From NCBI GenBank assembly GCA_017407705.1, contig JAFQWA010000012.1, positions 1 to 53,699 on the forward strand: 53,699 bases of DNA, in the 5' to 3' direction. Under the pieces are notes generated by a model that searched no databases, was not told the origin of the DNA, and saw nothing but the letters and a program-made list of their open reading frames with translations. Below, in pieces: positions 17,183-26,572 of the stretch (positions are counted from its first letter, which is position 1; every line of letters starts with the position of its first letter). This DNA comes from Clostridia bacterium (lineage in GTDB: Bacteria > Bacillota > Clostridia > Oscillospirales > Acutalibacteraceae). Both the position numbers and the translations under genes were made by a program.

Positions 17183-18178
17183 GTGAAAAAAGGTGGTTGT
17201 TGGATTTTTTTATCTCATTCCAGCCAAGATATCGATAAAGTTCGTATTATACGAAATGAATTTGAAAAATATTTGCATAATCCATTAGCATTTCACCTGA
17301 AGTGTTTAAACGCAGATACTCCCGAAGGAAAACACGAATTAGACACATTAATCAAACGAGAAATTGATAGTCGTGAATGGTTTGTTTTTTGTGAAAGTCC
17401 TGCTGCTTCTCGGTCAGAGTATGTACAAATGGAAAAAAACTACATTCTCAAAAAAGGAAAGCAAAAGGTTTGGTCAATAAATATGTCTCTTTCCGTCGAT
17501 GCAATTTTAACCAAAGTAAAAGAAATTTGTACGCTTATTAAAGTTTACATTTCATATACACGCCGAGATGGATATGAGGTGTACAAGCAGTTGTCAAACG
17601 CATTAATAGAAAAAGATTTTGACGTATGGGCTAGTGAATGCGATATTCTGCCGGGTGTTGACTTTTATACTGAAATAAAAGACGTTATACAAAAAACTGC
17701 TGAATATGGATTTGTGGTCGTTCTTATCACAGATGCTTTTTTGACTTCAAAATATTGCTTGCAAGAATTAGAATGGATCGTTGCGTCTAACGCAACGATA
17801 ATACCTCTTGTTTTTGGAAAAACCGAGGTCCCACGTGTCTTGGATGAACATGAATGCTTTAGAATTCCACACATTCCGACCAAAGAAGATATTGGTTTAA
17901 TAGTGGAATTAATAGAAGCAATATTAGAAAGCAAAATTATTGGACCTATACATTATCAAGCTGATAAATATAATAAGATAAAAGAAATCTATGAAAAACT
18001 AAACTACGAAAATCGTTACCATTTACAAGAAGCGATACGCGTTCATTGTTCAGGCGCAGCGGATGATTATATTGAAGTATATGAATTCCCATGTTGTGGA
18101 AAAAAAGTCATTGTGGGCGATGGTCCTGTTTCCCGTTTTCGAGCAGATGGCTGCTGTTGTGATAATGATTCATATTAA
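17183..18178 (+). CDS. Tandem TIR-domain protein
   Basis: A 331-residue soluble protein with two TIR domains. The first (about residues 5-115) opens WIFLSHSSQD and has SRSEYVQMEK at the acidic-residue position. The second (about 117-245) opens VYISYTRRD, with VWASECDILPG as box 2 and SKYCLQELEW carrying the candidate catalytic Glu. A ~85-residue C-terminal tail ends with Cys-rich CC...CCC clusters that may bind metal. TIR proteins in bacteria often cleave NAD+ in phage defence. The coding is more AT-rich than the flanking glyS and rsmE. It starts at GTG after AAAGGTGGTG. No partner gene is visible. Confidence 0.85.
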   Translation: MKKGGCWIFLSHSSQDIDKVRIIRNEFEKYLHNPLAFHLKCLNADTPEGKHELDTLIKREIDSREWFVFCESPAASRSEYVQMEKNYILKKGKQKVWSINMSLSVDAILTKVKEICTLIKVYISYTRRDGYEVYKQLSNALIEKDFDVWASECDILPGVDFYTEIKDVIQKTAEYGFVVVLITDAFLTSKYCLQELEWIVASNATIIPLVFGKTEVPRVLDEHECFRIPHIPTKEDIGLIVELIEAILESKIIGPIHYQADKYNKIKEIYEKLNYENRYHLQEAIRVHCSGAADDYIEVYEFPCCGKKVIVGDGPVSRFRADGCCCDNDSY

Positions 18179-18212
18179 AAAAGCGAGGTGAATTTCACCT
18201 CGCTTTTGTTAT
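18178..18212 (+). terminator. Terminator of the TIR gene
   Basis: Stem AAGCGAGGTGAA / TTCACCTCGCTT with T-run, starting at the stop codon. Confidence 0.88.
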
Positions 18213-18265
18213 GTATGAAAACCACCTGAAAAACTCTGTTTTGACACCAATGCGTTTATTGGGGA

Positions 18266-18308
18266 CAATAAAAACGGCACGGGTGGGGTGGACCCATACC
18301 GTGCCGTA
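18266..18308 (-). terminator. Terminator of the rsmA-rsmE operon
   Basis: On the minus strand ACGGCACGG and CGTGCCGT pair around a 17-nt loop, then TTTTATT. It lies just past the rsmE stop. Confidence 0.72.
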
Positions 18309-18314
18309 CAACTT

Positions 18315-19031
18315 TTATTCCATATTTCCTGTCAGTAGCATAACTGCTGTAAGGGCTGCAATAGGTGCGGTTTCAGTACGCAAAATGCGTTTACCCAACG
18401 TGGCGGCAACAGCACCGTTTTGCCTTGCCAGTTCCACTTCTTCGGGTGCAAACCCACCCTCAGGTCCGATAAAAATGCAAACCGACTTTTGCTTAGCGAT
18501 AATCTCCTTCAGCGGTGCACCGCCGCCCTCGTAAAACAGCACAGCGGCATCAAAATTTTTGATCTGATCAACCGCCTTTGCAAAGCTTATCATGGGCAAA
18601 ACCTCAACCACTTTACCTCTGCCGCTCTGCTTACAGGCCTCCAGTGCGATCTTGTTATACCGCTGACCCTTCTTGTGTGCAGACTTTTCATCAGGTCGTG
18701 ACACGCACCGCTCACTAAGCACCGGCACCACTGCCGAAACGCCCAGCTCCACCGCCTTTTGCACCACATACTCCAGCTTGTCCGACTTAGGCACACACTG
18801 ATACAGCGTGACCTGAACGTCGGGCTCAGTCAGGTTTTGCTCTTTTTTCACAACACGGCAGTGCACACTGTCGGCGTTAACACTTTGAATTTCGCAGTGG
18901 TAGTCTATCCCGTCATCACACAGGGTAATACACTCACCCGATGACATTCTTAATGACTTTGCAATATGCTGTGCGTTTTCACCGCTGATAATCACATCAT
19001 CACCGGTTACTTTTTCAAAAAATCTCGGCAT
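18315..19031 (-). CDS. rsmE: 16S rRNA m3U1498 methyltransferase
   Basis: A 238-residue SPOUT-class enzyme that methylates N3 of U1498 in 16S rRNA using SAM. The N-terminal MPRFF start and the knot motifs IGPEGGF and LGKRILRTETA (SAM-binding) are intact. It follows the hypothetical membrane-anchored gene by 8 nt. Both rRNA methyltransferases of this operon act on the small subunit near the decoding end. Confidence 0.95.
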   Translation of the reverse strand: MPRFFEKVTGDDVIISGENAQHIAKSLRMSSGECITLCDDGIDYHCEIQSVNADSVHCRVVKKEQNLTEPDVQVTLYQCVPKSDKLEYVVQKAVELGVSAVVPVLSERCVSRPDEKSAHKKGQRYNKIALEACKQSGRGKVVEVLPMISFAKAVDQIKNFDAAVLFYEGGGAPLKEIIAKQKSVCIFIGPEGGFAPEEVELARQNGAVAATLGKRILRTETAPIAALTAVMLLTGNME

Positions 19032-19039
19032 AAGCCCTC

Positions 19040-19981
19040 CTAATTAACGGTAATTACAAATTCGCCCGACGGCATATCGGGTACGGTAAACGTAATACTG
19101 TCCATTTTGTTATACATCAGATCGTCGTAGTTGATCACAAGGGTAGCAGTGTTTTTAAAGGGCTCCGGCAAAGCGTAGGTACGCTCTACCACTGTGTCGC
19201 TGACTCCTTCACCCGAAACAAGAGAGGATTTTAACTTCTCAAATCCCTTTACGGATATATTTTTACTGAACTTTAAGTTTTTGCTTTCGGATTTGGTAAG
19301 GGGATGCAAAAGCTTAGCCTTGTATCCAATGTTTTCAATGGTGTCCTTGGTCTTAAAATCAACGGAAAGGGAGTAAAATCCCAGTCGGAAACGTTTGGGA
19401 CTGACCGGCTCGTTTACCACACGGGGCACCACGCCGTCCACCTCTGCGTTGTAGCGTAAAGAGAATTTCAGCGGCTGATTTAAGGTTACGCAAAGACCGT
19501 TTTTATCAGTGCTTTCATAAGGAATCATCAAAAAATCGATACCCTTATCTGCACGGACAATACCGTCTTCATCTTCGTGACTGCTTACCACATAGGTCAG
19601 TGCTAAGGTAAAATATCCGTCCTGGTCAAAGGCCTTAGGCACGTTTTTGGAGATGTCCAGCTCACTCATAATAAGCAGCTTGTAAACGTCGGGATAGGTT
19701 TGGCGGAAATCCGTTGAAACAGTGAATTTCTTACCCGACTCCAGTTCGTTTTTAAGCATTAAAAACTGATTTTTTGAGGTATCTGCTTTTTCAGAAAAGC
19801 TGTGGGATGATGAGCTGATGGATGCAAAATCCGAGCGGATATTATCGGGGGTTTTGAAGATAACCCACAACACCACAACAACCAACCACAATATGGAAAG
19901 CGTAAGACCGATGGCAGAAAAAACCTTTTGTCGTTTGGTTTTTTCTTCACCGAAATCGTTATAATCCATATATTCGGGCAT
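19040..19981 (-). CDS. Membrane-anchored protein of unknown function
   Basis: A 313-residue protein I do not recognise. It has a short acidic/basic cytoplasmic N-terminus (about residues 1-22), one membrane helix (about 23-43), then a ~270-residue outside part. That part is rich in beta-strand-like alternation and Ser/Thr/Lys, with no cysteine apart from one. It lies between rsmA (5 nt upstream) and rsmE (8 nt downstream), so it is cotranscribed with both, yet has no visible link to rRNA methylation. The start follows a GGAGGAAT site at the rsmA stop. Confidence 0.7.
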   Translation of the reverse strand: MPEYMDYNDFGEEKTKRQKVFSAIGLTLSILWLVVVVLWVIFKTPDNIRSDFASISSSSHSFSEKADTSKNQFLMLKNELESGKKFTVSTDFRQTYPDVYKLLIMSELDISKNVPKAFDQDGYFTLALTYVVSSHEDEDGIVRADKGIDFLMIPYESTDKNGLCVTLNQPLKFSLRYNAEVDGVVPRVVNEPVSPKRFRLGFYSLSVDFKTKDTIENIGYKAKLLHPLTKSESKNLKFSKNISVKGFEKLKSSLVSGEGVSDTVVERTYALPEPFKNTATLVINYDDLMYNKMDSITFTVPDMPSGEFVITVN

Positions 19982-19986
19982 AAAGG

Positions 19987-20844
19987 CTATTCCTCCTTAA
20001 ACAAAATATCTGTAAGAGATGCAAAGTCTTTAAGGGTAAGCTCCTCAGCACGGGCAGTAGCTTTAAGACCTGCCTTTAAAATGCATAAATTTACTTTATC
20101 CTTGTTAAGCCCTAGTCCTGAGGACAGCGAATTTGACAGAGTTTTTCTGCGCTGACCGAAGGATGCTTTAATAACCTTGAAAAAGGCTTTTTCATCGCTG
20201 ATATCAACGGGCGGTTTAGACCGCACGTCCAGTCTGATAACAGAAGAATCCACGTTGGGGGCAGGTAAAAACGAGCCACGCTCCACGTTGAAAAGCCGCT
20301 TTGCCTGAGCGTAATAGCTGACTGCCGCCGTCACTGCACCGCACTGACGTGTACCCACCTCTGCTGCCAAACGCACTGCAGCTTCCTTTTGCACCATAAC
20401 GGTGATAGCCTTAAAGGGCAGTTTGCTCTCGAGCAGTGACATAATTATGGGCGAAGTGATGTAGTAAGGCAGGTTAGCGCAAACGCAGACCTCCATATCG
20501 GCAAAATGCTCATTTATTATTTGCATAAGGTCCAGCTTTAACACGTCACCGTAAATAACCGTAACGTTGTCGTAGTTTTTCAAGGTAACGTCCAAAACCG
20601 GCTTGAGTCGGGTATCCAGCTCAATGGAAACCACCTTTTTAGCACGCTTTGCCAGCTCCACCGTAAGCACGCCGATACCGGGGCCGATCTCGATAACTCC
20701 AATACCGTCACAGCCACATTCCTGTGCCATTCTCGGACAAACGGAGGGGTTAATAAGGAAGTTTTGACCCATTTGCTTTGAAAAGGTAAACCCTGCCGCC
20801 GACAGCAGGTCTTTAACGAAGGAAATATTAGTAAGTTTTTCCAT
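19987..20844 (-). CDS. rsmA: 16S rRNA adenine dimethyltransferase (KsgA)
   Basis: A 285-residue Rossmann methyltransferase that dimethylates the two adjacent adenines in helix 45 of 16S rRNA. KQMGQNFLINP opens the domain, EIGPGIGVLT is SAM motif I, and NLPYYITSP is the target-adenine pocket (motif IV). The C-terminal helical domain is complete. It is the first gene of a three-gene minus-strand operon. About 110 nt of AT-rich promoter DNA separates it from the divergent deaminase. Confidence 0.96.
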   Translation of the reverse strand: MEKLTNISFVKDLLSAAGFTFSKQMGQNFLINPSVCPRMAQECGCDGIGVIEIGPGIGVLTVELAKRAKKVVSIELDTRLKPVLDVTLKNYDNVTVIYGDVLKLDLMQIINEHFADMEVCVCANLPYYITSPIIMSLLESKLPFKAITVMVQKEAAVRLAAEVGTRQCGAVTAAVSYYAQAKRLFNVERGSFLPAPNVDSSVIRLDVRSKPPVDISDEKAFFKVIKASFGQRRKTLSNSLSSGLGLNKDKVNLCILKAGLKATARAEELTLKDFASLTDILFKEE

Positions 20845-20994
20845 AAAAAATCTGCAACTTTCACATAAATTTTTATTTTTTCAGGATTTCTTTAATAATA
20901 ACATATATTATTAAATTTTAAAAGATAAAACTATTGAAAAATGTTGAATTATAGATTAAAATATATATAAAGTTTAAATGGGAGGATGATTACT

Positions 20995-21492
20995 ATGGAA
21001 AAAATGATCCGCACCGATAAAGAAAACTATTATCTTGATATTGCCGAAACTGTGTTGGAGAGAGGTACTTGTTTGCGTCGTAATTTCGGAGCAATTATAG
21101 TTAAGTTCGACCAGATCGTGTCAACAGGATACACAGGAGCACCCCGTGGCAGAAAAAACTGTCTGGACTTAGGCGTGTGCACCAGAGAAAAATTGAACAT
21201 TCCCAGAGGTCAGAGATACGAGCTGTGCCGCTCAGTCCATGCTGAGGCTAACTGTATTATTGCCGCTTCAAGACAGGATATGTTAGGCGGAACACTGTAC
21301 TTAGTGGGAAGAGATATGAAAACAGGAGAGTTGGTCCCGGATGCAAACTCCTGTGCTATGTGCAAAAGAATGATCATAAATGCCGGTATTGACAGAGTGG
21401 TTATTCGCAACACCCCAACCGAATACACTGAGATCATTGTAAGAGATTGGGTGTTTAACGATGACTCACTTACCGACAACGGCGGATATTGA
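20995..21492 (+). CDS. Deoxycytidylate (dCMP) deaminase family protein
   Basis: A 165-residue zinc-dependent deaminase, most like ComEB/dCMP deaminase, which makes dUMP for thymidylate synthesis. Zinc motifs are SVHAEANCI (His and catalytic Glu) and SCAMC (two Cys). The middle GYTGAPRG...C segment is typical of the group. GGGAGG at 20980-20985 fits the ATG at 20995 with 9 nt; the ATG at 20986 directly abuts the site. Monocistronic, with a terminator after it; the stop is TGA. Confidence 0.9.
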   Translation: MEKMIRTDKENYYLDIAETVLERGTCLRRNFGAIIVKFDQIVSTGYTGAPRGRKNCLDLGVCTREKLNIPRGQRYELCRSVHAEANCIIAASRQDMLGGTLYLVGRDMKTGELVPDANSCAMCKRMIINAGIDRVVIRNTPTEYTEIIVRDWVFNDDSLTDNGGY

Positions 21493-21500
21493 TTGTTAAC

Positions 21501-21526
21501 GGGCAGGGACCATCCTGCCCTTTTAC
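21501..21526 (+). terminator. Terminator of the deaminase gene
   Basis: Stem GGGCAGG / CCTGCCC with a 6-nt loop then TTTTA. Confidence 0.8.
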
Positions 21527-21571
21527 TAATATATTGGGCAAATACCCCGAATAAAAAGAAAGGAAATGTAA

Positions 21572-23788
21572 ATGTTAACGTTCAACGAAGGAAGCTGGAA
21601 CAGCTTCATTGACACAAGAGATTTTATTATCAGAAATTACACCCCTTACGACGGTGATGAAAGCTTTTTGGCACCGCCCACAGAGCGTACAAAAAAATTG
21701 TGGGACAAGGTTTCTGCTCTGTTAAAGCAGGAACGTGAAGCCGGCGGCGTGCTGGATATCGACGAGAAGACCATTTCAACCATCATCTCCCACGATGCAG
21801 GTTATATAGATAAAGACAGTGAGGTAATCGTCGGCTTGCAGACTGACGCTCCCTTAAAACGTGCTATTATGCCTTTTGGCGGTATCCGTATGGTCAGAAA
21901 GTCATTGGAGGCTTACGGCAGAGAGATGGATCCTGAGGTGGAGAACATCTTTAAATATCGTCGCACTCATAACGACGGTGTTTTTGACGTTTACACCGAT
22001 GAGATGAAAAAAGCCCGTCATTCAGGCGTTATTACCGGTCTGCCCGATGCTTACGGCCGTGGCAGAATTATCGGTGACTACCGTAGAGTTCCCCTTTACG
22101 GTGTGGATTATCTTATCGAAATGAAACAGCAGGCCATGAAGACTTATACCTATGAGTCTATGGATGATGATGCTATCCGTCACCGTGAGGAGATCTGTGA
22201 GCAGATCCGTGCACTTAAGGACCTTAAGGCTATGGCTGAAAAATACGGTTACGATATTTCCAAACCCGCAACCGATACTAAAGAGGCTATTCAGTGGCTT
22301 TATTTTGCTTATCTTGCAGCAGTAAAGGAACAAAACGGCGCTGCTATGAGCTTAGGCAGAGTTTCCACTTTCTTGGATATTTATGCTGAGTATGACCTGG
22401 TAGCAGGTAAATATACCGAATCTGAGATTCAGGAAATGGTTGACCATTTCATTATGAAGCTGCGTTTGGTAAGATTTTTGCGTACCCCTGCTTACGATGC
22501 ACTGTTCTCAGGCGACCCCACTTGGGTAACTGAGTCTATCGGCGGTATCACCACTGACGGTAAGCACATGGTAACAAAAATGAGCTACCGTTTCTTGCAT
22601 ACCCTCACAAACTTAGGTCCTGCTCCCGAACCTAATATGACTGTTCTTTGGTCATCACATCTGCCGGAAACTTTCAAGAAATACTGTGCAAAGGTTTCTA
22701 TCCAGACCTCATCTATCCAGTATGAAAGTGACCGTTTGATGCGTAAAAAGTTCGGTGACGATTATGCTATCGCTTGCTGTGTTTCTGCTATGAGAGTAGG
22801 TAAGCAGATGCAGTTTTTCGGTGCCCGTGCTAACCTGGCAAAGGCATTGCTTTACGCTATAAACGGCGGTAGAGATGAGATTTCAGGTGATCAGATTGCT
22901 CCTGAGCTGTTGGCAGTCCGTGGTAACACATTGGATTACGATGATGTTATGAAAAAGTTTGACTTTATTTGCGACTGGCTGTCAAAGCTTTATATCAACA
23001 CCCTTAACGTTATCCACTATATGCACGACAAATACTGCTACGAGAAGCTGCAGATGGCGTTGCATGATGAGGAAATATTCCGTACTCAGGCTTGCGGTAT
23101 CGCAGGACTTTCCGTTGTAGTAGATGCTTTGTCTGCTATCAAATACGCCAAGGTAACACCTATCCGTGGTGAAAATGATCTGGTTGTGGATTACAAGATC
23201 GAGGGCGATTTCCCCAAATTCGGTAACAACGATCCCCGTGCTGACGAGATCGCAGTTATGATAGTTAAAATGTTTATGAACAAGCTTGCAAAACAGCGTA
23301 CTTATCGTGGCGCTAAAGCAACCTTGTCTATCCTCACTATCACATCAAACGTTATCTACGGTAAGAAAACAGGCTCCACTCCTGACGGTAGAAAACACGG
23401 TGAGCCCTTTGCTCCCGGTGCTAACCCCATGCACGGTAGAGATACCAACGGTTGCGTAGCATCTATGATGTCAGTGGCAAAGCTGCCCTATGATTACAGT
23501 GAAGACGGTATTTCCTACACCTTCTCAATCGTTCCCGATGCACTGGGTCGCAGTAAGGAGGACCGTGAGGTCAACTTGGTAAGCCTTTTGGACGGTTACT
23601 TTGCCGAGAGCGGTCATCACATCAACGTTAACGTTATCAATCGTGATGTTCTGCTACACGCTATGGATCATCCTGAGCTTTATCCTCAGCTTACTATCCG
23701 TGTTTCCGGTTATGCTGTAAACTTTATCAAGCTTACCCGTGAACAGCAGATGGATATTATCAACAGAACCTTCCACGAGAAGTTATAA
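21572..23788 (+). CDS. pflB: Pyruvate formate-lyase (formate C-acetyltransferase)
   Basis: A 738-residue glycyl radical enzyme that converts pyruvate and CoA to acetyl-CoA and formate in fermentation. The adjacent catalytic cysteines are C402-C403 (IACCVSAM), the hallmark of true PFL. The radical site is R710-V-S-G713-Y-A-V-N-F. Length and C-terminus match the family. The start follows AAAGGAAATGTAA. The activase gene pflA is 27 nt downstream, so the two are cotranscribed. Confidence 0.97.
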   Translation: MLTFNEGSWNSFIDTRDFIIRNYTPYDGDESFLAPPTERTKKLWDKVSALLKQEREAGGVLDIDEKTISTIISHDAGYIDKDSEVIVGLQTDAPLKRAIMPFGGIRMVRKSLEAYGREMDPEVENIFKYRRTHNDGVFDVYTDEMKKARHSGVITGLPDAYGRGRIIGDYRRVPLYGVDYLIEMKQQAMKTYTYESMDDDAIRHREEICEQIRALKDLKAMAEKYGYDISKPATDTKEAIQWLYFAYLAAVKEQNGAAMSLGRVSTFLDIYAEYDLVAGKYTESEIQEMVDHFIMKLRLVRFLRTPAYDALFSGDPTWVTESIGGITTDGKHMVTKMSYRFLHTLTNLGPAPEPNMTVLWSSHLPETFKKYCAKVSIQTSSIQYESDRLMRKKFGDDYAIACCVSAMRVGKQMQFFGARANLAKALLYAINGGRDEISGDQIAPELLAVRGNTLDYDDVMKKFDFICDWLSKLYINTLNVIHYMHDKYCYEKLQMALHDEEIFRTQACGIAGLSVVVDALSAIKYAKVTPIRGENDLVVDYKIEGDFPKFGNNDPRADEIAVMIVKMFMNKLAKQRTYRGAKATLSILTITSNVIYGKKTGSTPDGRKHGEPFAPGANPMHGRDTNGCVASMMSVAKLPYDYSEDGISYTFSIVPDALGRSKEDREVNLVSLLDGYFAESGHHINVNVINRDVLLHAMDHPELYPQLTIRVSGYAVNFIKLTREQQMDIINRTFHEKL

Positions 23789-23815
23789 AAACAAAAGCAA
23801 GGTAGGTGTATTCCT

Positions 23816-24538
23816 ATGAAAGGCAGAATACATTCAGTAGAGACCTTCGGTGCGTTGGACGGTCCCGGCATAAGATACGTTGTTTTTATGCAGGGTTGCC
23901 TTCTGAAATGCCGTTACTGTCATAATCCCGATACCTGGGATGCCTGTGACGGAAAAGAGATGCAGGCAAACGAGCTCATTAAGCAGATGGACCGTTATAA
24001 AAGCTTTATCAGTCACGGCGGAGTGACCTTTTCGGGCGGAGAGCCCTTGTTGCAGCACGAGTTTTTGGAGGAGGTAATAACCTCTCTGAAAAAGAGTGGT
24101 ATGCACACAGCTATCGACACCTCAGGTGCCGTGCCCCTAAAACAGTCCCACCGTGCCATTTCCTTGGCAGACCTCATTTTGCTGGATATAAAGGCAATAG
24201 ATCCCGAGCTTTGTAAGGATATTACGGGCATGGATAACGCTAACGCTCTTGAAACGTTGGAGTTTTGCGATGAGCAGAACAAGCCCGTGTGGATACGCTA
24301 CGTTATGGTGCCGGGGCTGACCTTGGAAGAGGAGCAGTTGGAAAAGACTGCAAAGTATTTAAGAGGTTATTCCTGCATTGAGAGAGTTGAGCTGTTGCCC
24401 TTCCATAAAATGGGCGAGTATAAATGGGAACAGCTGAATAGGGAGTACACTTTAAAGGATACCCCCGTTCCCACTCCTGAGCAGATAGCTAAAGCGGTGG
24501 AGATATTCAGAAAATACAAACTGCCTGTGAAAGATTAA
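23816..24538 (+). CDS. pflA: Pyruvate formate-lyase activating enzyme
   Basis: A 240-residue radical-SAM protein that installs the glycyl radical on PFL. The cluster motif is C28-LLK-C32-RY-C35, followed by TFSGGEPLLQ for SAM binding. There is no extra ferredoxin-like cluster insert, which fits the short PflA type, not the activases of dehydratase-type enzymes. It is the only glycyl-radical activase in the window, so whether it also serves the enzyme at 12113 is open. Confidence 0.96.
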   Translation: MKGRIHSVETFGALDGPGIRYVVFMQGCLLKCRYCHNPDTWDACDGKEMQANELIKQMDRYKSFISHGGVTFSGGEPLLQHEFLEEVITSLKKSGMHTAIDTSGAVPLKQSHRAISLADLILLDIKAIDPELCKDITGMDNANALETLEFCDEQNKPVWIRYVMVPGLTLEEEQLEKTAKYLRGYSCIERVELLPFHKMGEYKWEQLNREYTLKDTPVPTPEQIAKAVEIFRKYKLPVKD

Positions 24539-24540
24539 AT

Positions 24541-24582
24541 TAAAACAGTCTGCTGACTAAAACAGCAGACTGTTTTTGTTTT
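24541..24582 (+). terminator. pflBA terminator
   Basis: A 12-bp stem AACAGTCTGCTG / CAGCAGACTGTT with a 7-nt loop and T-run. The rest of the gap to 24710 holds a GTAGGGGCGGCAACCTGCCGCCC-type repeat and no gene. Confidence 0.9.
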
Positions 24583-24710
24583 GTTGTAAGATTGCGTAGT
24601 GTGGGGGAGCGAGAAAAAAAGTAGGGGCGGCAACCTGCCGCCCGTTTTGATTGTTAGGATTTAGGAGTAGTCTGCTGTGTTATGTTTTAGGATGTGGTTA
24701 AAATAAAGAA

Positions 24711-25127
24711 CTAATTTAATAATTCCATCGCATATTCTTTTAAATAAACATAGTCATTTCTCGTAAGATAAGTCACGAGGGATACCATTCCAAGAGCAAT
24801 AATAACACCTAATAGGTTAAAGTCGTTTGGTGGCAAACAAAAAAGCATAAAGACAAAAAATGTTATCCAGAATTTAATGCCCAAGCCAATAAAATTAATA
24901 AGAAATGATTTATGCCCAAATGATAAAAGAAATCCAATCCACTCAACGCATATCGGATCTGGTGATAAGCTTTCTCCATTATTATATTTAACTTTAAAAC
25001 TTCTTTGCCAAAATTTTGCATATAGTCCTTCAAAAGGTCCGAAAGCATTTATACTTCTAGAGTTTTTGTCAATTTCCAGCAATAAGTCTGAGAATTGATT
25101 TTTATCCATCTTACATATTTTAAACAC
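24711..25127 (-). CDS. Small membrane protein of unknown function
   Basis: A 138-residue protein I do not recognise. The N-terminal ~65 residues are soluble; two hydrophobic stretches follow (about residues 68-98 and 104-122), then a short charged tail. AGGAGG is spaced about 6 nt from a GTG at 25127, so I start there rather than at the TTG at 25133 that abuts the site. It is AT-rich relative to pfl and ilv and has the same orientation as the next hypothetical gene. Confidence 0.55.
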   Translation of the reverse strand: MFKICKMDKNQFSDLLLEIDKNSRSINAFGPFEGLYAKFWQRSFKVKYNNGESLSPDPICVEWIGFLLSFGHKSFLINFIGLGIKFWITFFVFMLFCLPPNDFNLLGVIIALGMVSLVTYLTRNDYVYLKEYAMELLN

Positions 25128-25240
25128 ATTCAAACCTCCTATACAAGCATAGGTATCAGATTAAGAATAACAGGCTTTGCAACTTGTGGTGCCATCAAGA
25201 CATGGGACGGTTCTATGTCTTTTTAGCCGCCCTTTGAACG

Positions 25241-25711
25241 TTAGGATATAGGAGTGGTGGATGTGTTAGGAATCTCTTTTTCAAAATAAATTATCTGATT
25301 TAAAAACACATCGCACTCTTCATTTAAGATTTCTACTATTTTCATTGCAAAAGAATTATCGCTATACAGACATTCTGCCATCATAAGAGGATTATCAAAA
25401 CATCGCGAACCATCCTCTTTAATCTCACAGATTTTAACATTATTTGAGTTGGCTTTGAAATGAAAACATGTCTTTCGGATAGTACCATTAATATTAATAT
25501 ATCCTATTTGCTCATAGTCGTTTTTTTCAACAATGTCTAATTTGGCTTCATACTTATCGCCGACCCACATGGCATCGCCTTTAGTATACGGCTTATCAAA
25601 TCTATTGCTATCTCCGAAAGGAATAAACATAAAAAATATGCATCCCAACATGTATATTGAAACCGCAGGAATAATCACACCGAAAATAATAATTTTTGCT
25701 TTTTTACTCAT
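25241..25711 (-). CDS. Small membrane-anchored protein of unknown function
   Basis: A 156-residue protein with one N-terminal hydrophobic helix (about residues 7-30, ending FMFIPFGDS) and a ~120-residue extracytoplasmic part. A lipobox-like LGC occurs inside the helix but not at the usual place. I see no family motif. It is AT-rich and lies 107 nt upstream of the preceding entry on the same strand. The two may be a pair. Confidence 0.55.
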   Translation of the reverse strand: MSKKAKIIIFGVIIPAVSIYMLGCIFFMFIPFGDSNRFDKPYTKGDAMWVGDKYEAKLDIVEKNDYEQIGYININGTIRKTCFHFKANSNNVKICEIKEDGSRCFDNPLMMAECLYSDNSFAMKIVEILNEECDVFLNQIIYFEKEIPNTSTTPIS

Positions 25712-25739
25712 ATTACCACCGACCTTTATTAATTAATTA

Positions 25740-26282
25740 TCAGGAAGGGGCTTTTTAGCCGCCGCCTTTTCCAATTTCATTATACATAATTATGTCTTGG
25801 TTTTCCATTATCGCATTGCATAAAAATGGGGGTGCGTATTTAAGCAAAGTAACCATATAAAAAAACGGGGGTGGGGTGGGTGCGATGGCAGAACGGCGGA
25901 ATGTGGGGATAGGTGAAAAACGGAGCGTCGTAAACGCCGCTCCCTACGATGAACAAGCCAAGTGAGTGTGGAGAATTTGTAGGGAGCGGATTTATCCGCT
26001 CCGTTTTATTTAGACAACGGCGGCAAAAAAAGGCTCCCTCTGACGAGGGAGCTGGATTTTGCGAAGCAAAAGACTGAGGGAGAGATACGCTCCCTATCAC
26101 CTCTCAGTCACCTGCGGTGACAGCTCCCCTGCAAGGGGAGCCAAGGGTGTGGGAGAAACGAAAACGGAGTTGGGTGGTTGGGTGAGTGCGGTGGGTGGTG
26201 CCTTCTTTTGGGCATACCAACTTATGCGTTACCGCCACCACTTGACAAAATCCCCGTTGGCATATATAATTCAAATATAAAG
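25740..26282. other. Gene-free stretch with dispersed repeats
   Basis: No convincing gene. It contains a CGGAGCGTCG...CGCCGCTCCCTAC repeat (25918-25948), a GTAGGGAGCGGA..TCCGCTCC inverted repeat (25980-26003), and MITE-like copy 2 (26032-26143). G/T-rich sequence then leads into the T-box leader. Confidence 0.6.
26032..26143. repeat. MITE-like intergenic repeat, copy 2
   Basis: It opens GGCTCCCTCTGACGAGGGAG and contains the same TTTTGCGAAGCAAAA palindrome as copy 1. It closes CTGCAAGGGGAGCC. No ORF. Confidence 0.78.
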
Positions 26283-26557
26283 TTACAGGCTGTGATGAGG
26301 AGGAGTAGAACGGAGCTCCGATCTTTCAGAGAGGGCGTGGTTGGTGCAAACGCCTGACGGAACCGTGTCGAAGGTAGCCTTGGAGCCTTGATGCCCAAAG
26401 CATAGCTGCAAGTAAGCATCAACGGATTTCCCCGTTATCGGAATTTCGGCAGAGGATTAGTCTGCTGATGTGAGTGCGTAAGGCTTTCTTACGAATTTAG
26501 GTGGTAACACGGAGTGGATCTTCGTCCTGAAAACAGGATGAGGGTCTTTATTTTTTT
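26283..26557 (+). promoter_or_regulatory. T-box leader of the ilvB operon
   Basis: The leader carries Stem I landmarks (GATGAGGAGGAGTAGA at the base, AGAGAGGGCG and GGTGCAAACGCC in the apical part, CCTTGGAGCC closing it). It also has a T-box sequence AGGTGGTAACACGG at 26499-26512, then a terminator hairpin (GTCCTG / CAGGAT core) with TTTATTTTTTT. The best specifier candidate by position is GTA (26374-26376, Val), just before GCCTTGGAGC; this is uncertain. Uncharged tRNA binding would relieve termination and allow ilvBN expression. Confidence 0.88.
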
Positions 26558-26572
26558 AAAGAGGTAAAAATT

